The notes beneath the pieces were generated by a model. The model was not told where the DNA came from. It saw only the letters and a list, made by a program, of their open reading frames with translations, and made no database searches. Positions 6,047 through 12,873 of a stretch of DNA of 14,931 nucleotides are shown in pieces. This stretch comes from Flavobacteriaceae bacterium (GTDB lineage Bacteria; Bacteroidota; Bacteroidia; Flavobacteriales; Flavobacteriaceae). How positions within the stretch are numbered: position 1 is the first letter of the stretch; every line of letters begins with the position of its first letter. Location: the NCBI GenBank assembly GCA_020435885.1, contig JAGQYU010000062.1, forward strand, positions 1 to 14,931, written 5' to 3'. The translations under genes and the position numbers were made by a program.

Positions 6047-7438
6047 TTATAGTTCATTTTGAATTGCTTTTACTACTTCCTTTTTGTCATCCCTATAAAA
6101 AAGGTTCATGGTTTCAAAAGGGATGATCTTATAATCTTTATCAACAATATGCGCACATGATTTTTTTATGGCTCTCACATCAAAATTGTAAGCATCAATA
6201 AACTGCATAATAATGATCCTGAATAAATTATCATAACCTAAGTTAGGTGCTTCTATCTTTGGCAAACAGCACATTATGGATTTTAAATTTTCCTCAGCGC
6301 ATTCAACTGAATTGCCGGTACTGAATAAATCAATCATCTTTCCATGCAAAGTACTATCTTGCTCATACACAATAGTATTTTTACTGTTATTTAATAAATC
6401 AGCTGGATTAACATATCTGGTCAGTGGAAAAACCTCTCCATCAATTTTTAGTGCATAGCCCATTACCAAAGCATCAGGGTTACAAGGCACAGGAATTAAA
6501 TCATCCTTTTTAAAAATAGATGTTTGCTCTAAGATTTTTCTACGCACTTCCGTAAGAGTCATCCTATCCGTTTCCGGATCAAAATTTTCAATTCTACCGG
6601 CAATTTGTGTAGGTTGAAATGTAACACCTCTAACACTTCTCTGCCGTAAAGCATATTCAATAATATTACCTATTTCACTGTCATTCAACCCTTTTTGAAG
6701 TGTTACTACCAAGGTAGTGGAAAGGTTTAATTCATTAAGGTTTTCTATAGCCTTTTTTCTGATTTCGCTTAGCGAAGCTCCTCGGAGTTGTTGTAAAACT
6801 GCATCATCAAAAGAATCAAACTGAAGGTATATCTCAAAATCCGGTGAGTATTCTTTTAATCGCTTTGCAAATTCTTTCTCTTTTGCAATACGGATACCAT
6901 TTGTATTGAGCATTAAATGCCTAATTGGTAATGTTTTTGCGTAATCTAAAATCTCAAAAAACTGCGGATGTATAGTTGGTTCCCCTCCGCTTATCTGTAC
7001 TACATCAGGCTCTTTTTCATTTGCTACAATGGTGTCTAACATTTGTTTGATCTCATCCAATGTTCTATGCCTACCATAACTTGGTGATGAGCCTGCATAG
7101 CAGGTAGGGCAAGTTAAATTACATCTGTCTGTAACCTCTACAATAGTTAAACAAGAATGTTGTTCATGGTCAGTACACAAGCCACAATCATAGGGGCAAC
7201 CGTAATGTACTTTTGTATTAAATTTATAGGGAGTTTCAGATGGTTTGTTATAATTTCTGATGTTTTTATAATATTCAACATCATCTGCAATCAACACTTT
7301 AGAATTTCCATGATCTTTACACCTTTTTAACATATAAACCTTCTCATCCTCAAATACAATCTTTGCATCAACTCTTTTTAAACAAGTGGGGCAAAGACTT
7401 AGCGTAAAATCATAATAATTATATTTTCTGACCGGCAT
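6047..7438 (-). CDS. Radical SAM enzyme, tetraether-synthase (Tes/MJ0619)-like
   Basis: 463 residues. The N-terminal CPTC (16-19) and RCKDHG (Cys40) form a four-residue-class metal site. CPYDCGLC (81-88) and Cys96 follow, then the radical SAM motif DRCNLTCPTCYA (Cys106, 110, 113), which holds the SAM-binding 4Fe-4S cluster. GGEPT (151-155) contacts SAM. The C-terminal part has Cys319, Cys380, Cys390/391 and FIDAYNFD...SCAHIV...IIPFETMNLFYR. This order of motifs is that of the MJ0619/Tes family, which forms C-C bonds between lipid chains or methylates pterins. As I recall the family, the residue after IIPF is often Cys; here it is Glu442. The start overlaps the Lgt-like gene by 20 bp. The reaction in this organism is not established. 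Confidence 0.85.
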   Translation of the reverse strand: MPVRKYNYYDFTLSLCPTCLKRVDAKIVFEDEKVYMLKRCKDHGNSKVLIADDVEYYKNIRNYNKPSETPYKFNTKVHYGCPYDCGLCTDHEQHSCLTIVEVTDRCNLTCPTCYAGSSPSYGRHRTLDEIKQMLDTIVANEKEPDVVQISGGEPTIHPQFFEILDYAKTLPIRHLMLNTNGIRIAKEKEFAKRLKEYSPDFEIYLQFDSFDDAVLQQLRGASLSEIRKKAIENLNELNLSTTLVVTLQKGLNDSEIGNIIEYALRQRSVRGVTFQPTQIAGRIENFDPETDRMTLTEVRRKILEQTSIFKKDDLIPVPCNPDALVMGYALKIDGEVFPLTRYVNPADLLNNSKNTIVYEQDSTLHGKMIDLFSTGNSVECAEENLKSIMCCLPKIEAPNLGYDNLFRIIIMQFIDAYNFDVRAIKKSCAHIVDKDYKIIPFETMNLFYRDDKKEVVKAIQNEL

Positions 7439-8171
7439 TTCTAAAAAATTTCAATATTGTTTTATAGTAGTAAAGTAAGCAAATTAAACACAATATCTGA
7501 ATAGAACTCAGTCCAACTACATAAAAAACATTAGGTTTCAGAAATTCCATAAAAAAACGGAATCCAAAATACAGTATCATAAAATATTTAAAAACATCTC
7601 CGCGTACATAGTTTCCACTTTGGTAAACCTTTCGTAAACCAAAAAATAAAACTAAGAGAAAAATCAATTCATAGAGAGCTAAAGGATGTCTTTTCTGGCC
7701 GTCACCTAAATCCATTCCTAAAAAAGAATCAGTAAAAACTCCATAGGTAAATTCATTGATTCCGGAAAGGAAACAACCTATCCTCCCAATAAAAATACCA
7801 ACTATTATAGGCAATGTAAAAAGATCTCCAGACGAATGTTTTTCGCCAATAATCTTTTTAGTCAATTCTACACCCATCAAGCCTCCAAACAAGCCTCCCA
7901 TAATGGTTTTTGTATTTAGAAGCGTAATTAACGAAGCATTAGATAGATCAACCAATGGATTTTCAAGAAAACCCATTACTCTGGAACCTACCAAAGCCCC
8001 TATGGCAGCTCCTAAAATAATGGAAAGCCTGTCGTTTTGTGAAATAACATCATTACTTTTTTTCCTCAGAAATACATAATATCTGAAGGCTATAAAAAAA
8101 GCTGCATATTCAAGTATAAGGTGAATATTTATGTTAACTCCAAAAAGTGACGGTTCAAAAGGAATTATCAA
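7419..8171 (-). CDS. Lgt-like (prolipoprotein diacylglyceryl transferase family) membrane protein, TTG start
   Basis: 250 residues with about seven hydrophobic helices in the Lgt pattern. Recognisable are MGGLFGG (91-97), IGRIGCFLSG (128-137, Arg130), RHPLALYE (161-168), RFFMEFLK (205-212) and GLSSIQ (220-225). In E. coli Lgt the corresponding sites read HGG and GRIGNF; here the essential His is Met91 and the Asn is Cys133, so it may not be a normal lipoprotein transferase. The frame has no ATG near the N-terminus and TGA lies three codons upstream, so the TTG at 8171 is the start. It lies 39 bp after the barrel gene and overlaps the radical SAM gene by 20 bp, suggesting coupled expression. 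I infer a membrane enzyme acting on a glycerolipid. Confidence 0.85.
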   Translation of the reverse strand: MIIPFEPSLFGVNINIHLILEYAAFFIAFRYYVFLRKKSNDVISQNDRLSIILGAAIGALVGSRVMGFLENPLVDLSNASLITLLNTKTIMGGLFGGLMGVELTKKIIGEKHSSGDLFTLPIIVGIFIGRIGCFLSGINEFTYGVFTDSFLGMDLGDGQKRHPLALYELIFLLVLFFGLRKVYQSGNYVRGDVFKYFMILYFGFRFFMEFLKPNVFYVVGLSSIQILCLICLLYYYKTILKFFRNAGQKI

Positions 8172-8210
8172 TCCAAATCAATTTTGGAGCTAAAGATATT
8201 AAATTAAAAA

Positions 8211-10958
8211 CTACAGATCATACTTAACACTTAGTACTACATAACGAGGCTGGATAAAATACTCACTAGTGCTAAAATATAATGCGTTTGTGTTATCCTG
8301 ATTTAAGGATTTGGTATCTAACAAGTTCGTAACACCCAATGTATATTCCCACTTTGTATCTTTTTTCTGATAGGAAAGTTCTGCATCCCAAAAACTATAA
8401 CTATTGAGTGTTTCTTCTTTATTTTTATAATTATAATACGAAAAATCTGTAGTAAACCTGAACCCTTTTAAGAAGTATGCATCTACATTAATAAAAGGCC
8501 TATGAGTGTAATAGGTATTTGTTCCTCCTCCTTGCTGATAATCATTTATGGAAAGATTATACCCTAATTCCACATTAGGAGCCGTTTTAAAATTGGTAGT
8601 TATTCTGGTATTATATGATTGAGTGAATGATTCATTAACACTACGCTCATTGTTTACAAACTGATTAAATTTTGAGTATGAAAAATTACCACCTAACGAA
8701 GCTTTTATTTTACCAAAAGCACGTTCAAAACGACCATTAGCCGATACTGTTTCATCTGCAAAGTTTGAATTAAAAGGTGTTGAAATTCTGTTGGTTGTCT
8801 GTAAGAACTCTTCATTAGAATTAATGGGATAATCAGGGTTTGGAATAGTTAAAAACTCTGATTGATTTCTAATTTGATCTACTCTCTTACTATAATTAAC
8901 AAATGCAAAAACGTTAGTATAGTTAAACATATTAAAACTAAAGTAACTTACATTTACATTATGTGCCAGTGAGTTTTCAAGTTCTTTGTTCCCTTGAAAA
9001 AGTGAGTTGTAATTATTAAAAACCAACCCTTCAGCCAACTCATTCACATCTGTAAAAGTGGTTTGCATTCTGTAAGTTATATTAATATTTTCACTTTTTT
9101 TCAACTGTATCCTCGTATTAAAATCAGGCAACACTCTTACAAAATTATCCTTGGTTTCTGTGTTAAACTGTATGTTCTTTGTATTGTAATTATGTATTGA
9201 AAGCCCCGGGGTAATGGTAAAAATCCCTGTTTTAACCCTGTAATGAAGCCCTAAATACAGATCACTGAAATTATACGTAATATCATTTACAACATCACCT
9301 TGAGCATTATCTAAAGAATACGTGTTGCCATTATCCAAAATTTGATAAATCTCAGAATCAAATTGTTGTTTACTGAATAATGTACCAAAAGTAAAATTGA
9401 TATTACTCTTCTGATTTAATACATACCAATAGTCTAATTTTGCATCTAGTTTATTTGTTTTAACACGCTTATCTTGAGCTACGTTATATCCAGACTGATT
9501 AGTATCCAACCCTAAAAAGTCTGCAAATTTAAATTGACTTGTTTGCTCTAATGCCGCATTGTAAAATGGATCTTCATCCTGCCATAAGTGCTGAGCTTCC
9601 AACGCAAAAATGTTCTTATCATTAAGTGTATAATAATAATTTAAATTTTGATTGATGCTGAAAGGATTCTGCTCTTGAATTTCATCAATATTTTGTAATA
9701 CCGAAGAATAAAAATCTTGATATTCTCTTTGCTTGGATACCCTACCAAAAATATCATAATCAAAATGATTGTTGGCATTGGGTTTATAACTGGAACTCAA
9801 TTTAAAAAGCCCTAAATCACTTTTTTGATGTGTGTTGCTTGAAGTTGCTTCATCCGGAGGTGTAGCATCACCTGTTTCAGACTGTACATATTGTCTAAAA
9901 CTGCTTTCTTGCATATCTGTTCTACTTCCTGAAAAGATAGCAAAACCACTTAAATCCCATGTCTTTTTGGGTGAATAGCTAAAGTTTGCTGCTCCAAACT
10001 TAGTATCAATAGCTTTTGCTCTGTCATTTCTCATGGTTAGGAAACCCATATCGCTACTTGATACATTAAAATTAGTACCACTGTTTCTGTTAGCTCCTCT
10101 GAAACCTCCCGTAAAGTTGAAATAATCTCTACGTGTAAAAGGTATTTCACCAATATTATTAAGATCCGTTATAATGTTGATACTGTATTTTGGGCTGTAA
10201 TAGAATAATTTTGGGTGTGCCAAATAACGTTCGTCCAATCCAACTCCGGCAGTAATTTCGCCAAACCAAAAGTTCTTTTTCCCTTCTTTTAGCTTTATAT
10301 TCAGTGCAATATTATCTTCATTACTGGTTACACCACTAAGTTGCCTTACTTCACTATAATTCTTTAATACTTCAACTTTATCCAACGCATCAGCAGGAAT
10401 ATTTTTAGTAGCCAATTTGGTGTCTCCATCAAAAAAATCTTTGCCTTCTACCATTACTTTGGTAACTTCTTTACCTTCAACTTCTATTTTTCCATCAGCA
10501 TTGATCTCTACTCCCGGCAATTTCTTCAATATATCTTCTAGCTTTTTCTCTGTGCCGCTTTTAAAAGAATCGGCATTGTACACAATAGTATCTCCTTTAA
10601 CGGTAACAGGCATTTCATAAACCAATTCAACCTCATTTAATGTATTGTCCTCCTCCAACACAAAAGATCTTGTTAAGTCTTGCCCCGCGGTTGTGATAGC
10701 CTCTTCAAAAGTTTTCATACCCACATAACTAACCTGAATTTTATACGAAGTATTATCCTTCAAGTTCAACTTGAACAGGCCTTTGCTGTTAGTAATACCA
10801 TAACTATCAAGAGCATTGGTAGTAGTGTTGATTGCTATTACATTTGCCAGTTCTAAGAAATTTCCTTGTGTATCTTTAACAGTTCCTTCTAAAGAAATTT
10901 GGGCAATAGATGTTAGAGAAGCCAATACAAAAATGGCTGATAAAATATTTTTTTTCAT
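8211..10958 (-). CDS. TonB-receptor-like outer-membrane beta-barrel with CarboxypepD_reg domain
   Basis: 915 residues. A signal peptide (1-20, ending SIAQ) is followed by a carboxypeptidase-regulatory-like Ig domain (about 21-105; EGTVKDTQGNFLELANV, ending in SYVGMKTFEE). A plug-like segment comes next, about 115-220 (DILKKLPGVEINADGKIEVE, and KVMVEGKDFFDG). The remainder is a long beta-barrel of alternating aromatic strands, ending YVVLSVKYDL. This is the domain order of the flavobacterial 'outer membrane beta-barrel' relatives of SusC/TonB receptors. No clear TonB box can be picked out. It sits 18 bp downstream of a GLPGLI gene, a familiar association in this phylum. Cargo is unknown. Confidence 0.92.
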   Translation of the reverse strand: MKKNILSAIFVLASLTSIAQISLEGTVKDTQGNFLELANVIAINTTTNALDSYGITNSKGLFKLNLKDNTSYKIQVSYVGMKTFEEAITTAGQDLTRSFVLEEDNTLNEVELVYEMPVTVKGDTIVYNADSFKSGTEKKLEDILKKLPGVEINADGKIEVEGKEVTKVMVEGKDFFDGDTKLATKNIPADALDKVEVLKNYSEVRQLSGVTSNEDNIALNIKLKEGKKNFWFGEITAGVGLDERYLAHPKLFYYSPKYSINIITDLNNIGEIPFTRRDYFNFTGGFRGANRNSGTNFNVSSSDMGFLTMRNDRAKAIDTKFGAANFSYSPKKTWDLSGFAIFSGSRTDMQESSFRQYVQSETGDATPPDEATSSNTHQKSDLGLFKLSSSYKPNANNHFDYDIFGRVSKQREYQDFYSSVLQNIDEIQEQNPFSINQNLNYYYTLNDKNIFALEAQHLWQDEDPFYNAALEQTSQFKFADFLGLDTNQSGYNVAQDKRVKTNKLDAKLDYWYVLNQKSNINFTFGTLFSKQQFDSEIYQILDNGNTYSLDNAQGDVVNDITYNFSDLYLGLHYRVKTGIFTITPGLSIHNYNTKNIQFNTETKDNFVRVLPDFNTRIQLKKSENINITYRMQTTFTDVNELAEGLVFNNYNSLFQGNKELENSLAHNVNVSYFSFNMFNYTNVFAFVNYSKRVDQIRNQSEFLTIPNPDYPINSNEEFLQTTNRISTPFNSNFADETVSANGRFERAFGKIKASLGGNFSYSKFNQFVNNERSVNESFTQSYNTRITTNFKTAPNVELGYNLSINDYQQGGGTNTYYTHRPFINVDAYFLKGFRFTTDFSYYNYKNKEETLNSYSFWDAELSYQKKDTKWEYTLGVTNLLDTKSLNQDNTNALYFSTSEYFIQPRYVVLSVKYDL

Positions 10959-10976
10959 AAAATTTTAATTGGGTTG

Positions 10977-11843
10977 TTATTGTCTGCCACGGAAATTCCC
11001 TCGTCCTCTGCCTCCGTATATTTCTCTCATTTCTTCCATTTTTTTCTTCATAATTTCGGCATATTCTTTTCTGGTAACTTCTTTTCCTTTTGCAGGTGCT
11101 TTTATTTCGTCTTTTTCATCTGGATTCATTACAATTTTTGAACATAAAATAGTGGTTCTGTCTGCACTTACTTCTAAAATAAGCCCCGGCAAGCCCCAAT
11201 ATTCTCCAGGCCCTTGGTTTACAGGTATCTGAGGGGTATACCATGCAGTTACAACAATTTCTTCAGGGATTTGAATATCATCTAACGGACTTTTTGCTTT
11301 GGTGGAATCTTTTTTCTCTTTATCTTCTTCATCAGCTGGTCTTCTGCGCATGCTCCTAAAATCGAATTCATCTACTTTTTTAACGGCAGTTGCCTTAAAA
11401 CATGTATAACTTCCTATTTGTTTGGTTTCATTTTCCATTTTCCATTCCAACGCCGGAAGTGAGTCTTTTATTAAAAACTGTTTGCCGAAAAACTCTTGAT
11501 CTTGCATATACAGATGATCTTTTACATTTTTATACTGAACTCCGGCTGTAAAACTGCCAAGCATCATACCTCCAAAACGGCCTCCCTGTCCGGGGGTTTC
11601 TAGTTTTTCTTCTTCTTTATACACAGATTCAAATCTATTGAATGTAAGTTCGTAGGTCTTTTCTAACATACTTTTCATTCTTTCGGCTATTTGTTTTTTT
11701 TGCTCTTCTGTTAGTTCTCTATTTCCAAAATTGCTCATATCCATGGTAGTTTTGGATTGATAGATCGCTTTTCCTTGAAAATTTTGTTGAGCAACAACTA
11801 CGTTTGTAATTAAAACAAAAATTGTTATATAGATGGCTTTCAT
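10977..11843 (-). CDS. GLPGLI family exported protein, with Gly/Arg-rich tail
   Basis: 288 residues with a signal peptide (1-19, ending VVVAQ) and the family-naming motif WGLPGLILE (216-224). The motif follows TAWYTPQIPVNQGP, a segment shared with the neighbouring paralogue. Other shared blocks are FLIKDSLP, IGSYTCFKAT and VMNPDEKDEI. Function of the family is unknown; members are exported and lie next to TonB-type barrels. Two features are private to this copy: a highly charged insert (about 165-185, with RRR and KEKKDSTKAK) and a C-terminal GGRGRGNFRGRQ tail. It is the second gene of the run, 75 bp after its paralogue and 18 bp before the barrel gene. Confidence 0.92.
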   Translation of the reverse strand: MKAIYITIFVLITNVVVAQQNFQGKAIYQSKTTMDMSNFGNRELTEEQKKQIAERMKSMLEKTYELTFNRFESVYKEEEKLETPGQGGRFGGMMLGSFTAGVQYKNVKDHLYMQDQEFFGKQFLIKDSLPALEWKMENETKQIGSYTCFKATAVKKVDEFDFRSMRRRPADEEDKEKKDSTKAKSPLDDIQIPEEIVVTAWYTPQIPVNQGPGEYWGLPGLILEVSADRTTILCSKIVMNPDEKDEIKAPAKGKEVTRKEYAEIMKKKMEEMREIYGGRGRGNFRGRQ

Positions 11844-11847
11844 ATAA

Positions 11848-11909
11848 TTAGCTTTTTATGTTCTAAAAGTAATTCATTTTAAAATGAATTAGACTTAAAA
11901 AAAAGCTAA
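11848..11909. promoter_or_regulatory. Nested inverted repeat between the two GLPGLI genes
   Basis: Outer arms TTAGCTTTTT (11848-11857) and AAAAAGCTAA (11900-11909) enclose a perfect 22-bp palindrome TAATTCATTTTAAAATGAATTA (given as arms: TAATTCATTTT 11870-11880, AAAATGAATTA 11881-11891). In minus-strand mRNA this can fold into a two-tier hairpin ending five bases before the start codon of the second GLPGLI gene. There is no T-run after the inner stem, so it is not a classical terminator. It could be an attenuator, an mRNA-stability element or a protein site. Confidence 0.45.
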
Positions 11910-11918
11910 AGGTTTAAT

Positions 11919-12755
11919 CTAACCGCCTATTTTTATCTCAATGGTATTACCATCTTTACTAGGTCTATTGTTTCTCATCCTTTCAATCATCTCTTGCTGT
12001 TTTTTATCCATGATTTCATCATATTCTTTTTGAGATACTTCTTTACCTTTTGTAGGTTCTTCAATGGTAATTTTATTATCAGGATTCATTACAATTTCTG
12101 AGCAAACAATGGTTAATTTATCTTCATTGATTTCCAGAATAAGCCCCGGCAAACCGCCATAGTTTGAAGGCCCATTACTCACAGGAATCTCAGGTGTGTA
12201 CCAAGCGGTAGTAACTACAGTTCTTGTTTTTTCTTCTTCTTTAACCTCTCCGTCCACAGCAGATATATCCTTATAATTTATTTCTCTACTATATGTGGCT
12301 TTGTAGCATGTATATTTGCCTATACTTTTTGTTTCGCCGGTCAATTGCCAATCTTGCTTAGCTATAGTGTCCTTTATCAAAAAGCGTTTACCCATAATCT
12401 CAGCTTTATTTACATAGCGATTTTCTTTCAGGTTTTTATATAATACATCCTGCCCACTACCTGCACTCACAATTTGTACAGCTACTCCTGCTGCTTGAGG
12501 TTGTGGAGAGCTGAGTTGCTCTTCTTGTTTGTACGTTGATTCTGTCTGAGTAAAATTTAAAAAATAGGTCCTTTGGAATTGCTTTCGCAATTGTTCTTGT
12601 ATCTGTTTTTGCATTTCTTCATTAGGGGCATTTTTATCACCACTAATTTGAAGATCCATCTTTCTATGTGTTTTATAGGTTGCCTTACCTTGAAAATTTT
12701 GGGCGTTGGCAGTCATAAAGCTTACCATTACTAAAAGTGAAAGTATTTTTTTCAT
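11919..12755 (-). CDS. GLPGLI family exported protein
   Basis: 278 residues, signal peptide 1-19 (ends TANAQ), mature part starting NFQGKATYKT. The GLPGLILEI motif is at 201-209, preceded by TAWYTPEIPVSNGP. The C-terminal region ends in a Lys/Glu-rich helix (KGKEVSQKEYDEIMDKKQQE) and a short strand TIEIKIGG. It is a clear paralogue of the next gene, suggesting tandem duplication. Conserved Cys150 and Cys218 may form a disulfide; the same two cysteines occur in the paralogue (148 and 234). It is the first gene of the seven-gene minus-strand run and is divergent from the histidine kinase, so its promoter lies in the 118-bp gap. Molecular role unknown. Confidence 0.92.
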   Translation of the reverse strand: MKKILSLLVMVSFMTANAQNFQGKATYKTHRKMDLQISGDKNAPNEEMQKQIQEQLRKQFQRTYFLNFTQTESTYKQEEQLSSPQPQAAGVAVQIVSAGSGQDVLYKNLKENRYVNKAEIMGKRFLIKDTIAKQDWQLTGETKSIGKYTCYKATYSREINYKDISAVDGEVKEEEKTRTVVTTAWYTPEIPVSNGPSNYGGLPGLILEINEDKLTIVCSEIVMNPDNKITIEEPTKGKEVSQKEYDEIMDKKQQEMIERMRNNRPSKDGNTIEIKIGG

Positions 12756-12778
12756 TTGTTTTTAATTTTTTATCATGG

Positions 12779-12786
12779 CAAATATG
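12779..12786 (-). promoter_or_regulatory. Candidate -7 box for the GLPGLI-led operon
   Basis: Read on the minus strand, CATATTTG matches the TAnnTTTG consensus with one mismatch and lies 23 bp before the start codon at 12755. The three GTTAA units would then be centred about 50 bp upstream of the start of transcription. No -33 TTTG is seen. Tentative. Confidence 0.3.
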
Positions 12787-12807
12787 AAAAATAAGCTACT
12801 CCTTTTA

Positions 12808-12833
12808 GGTTAATGAGTGTTAACGAGTGTTAA
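12808..12833. promoter_or_regulatory. Three tandem GTTAA units at 10-bp period: likely response-regulator operator
   Basis: GGTTAA (12808-12813), TGTTAA (12818-12823) and TGTTAA (12828-12833) follow each other at an exact 10-bp period, with the spacers TGAG and CGAG. A further TGTTAA lies at 12851-12856. A (T/G)GTTnA unit repeated once per helical turn is how OmpR-family regulators such as PhoP bind as head-to-tail dimers. The site lies between the divergent GLPGLI operon and the kinase/regulator pair, and sits 40-65 bp from the likely transcription start on either side. Binding by the adjacent regulator is inference. Confidence 0.6.
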
Positions 12834-12861
12834 GCCGCTATTTTTATTGATGTTAAGTGTG

Positions 12862-12869
12862 TACTTTTG
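12862..12869 (+). promoter_or_regulatory. -7 box for the histidine kinase gene
   Basis: TACTTTTG matches TAnnTTTG exactly. It ends only four bases before ATG 12874, so transcription would start at or within a few bases of the start codon, giving a leaderless or nearly leaderless mRNA. Confidence 0.5.
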
Positions 12870-12873
12870 AAGC

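Noticed and set aside
7756..8079. 107-residue plus-strand open frame
   Set aside because: It is antisense to conserved Lgt-like motifs and has no recognisable features of its own.
10969..11232. 87-residue plus-strand open frame
   Set aside because: It is antisense to the conserved GLPGLI core and reflects its codon pattern.
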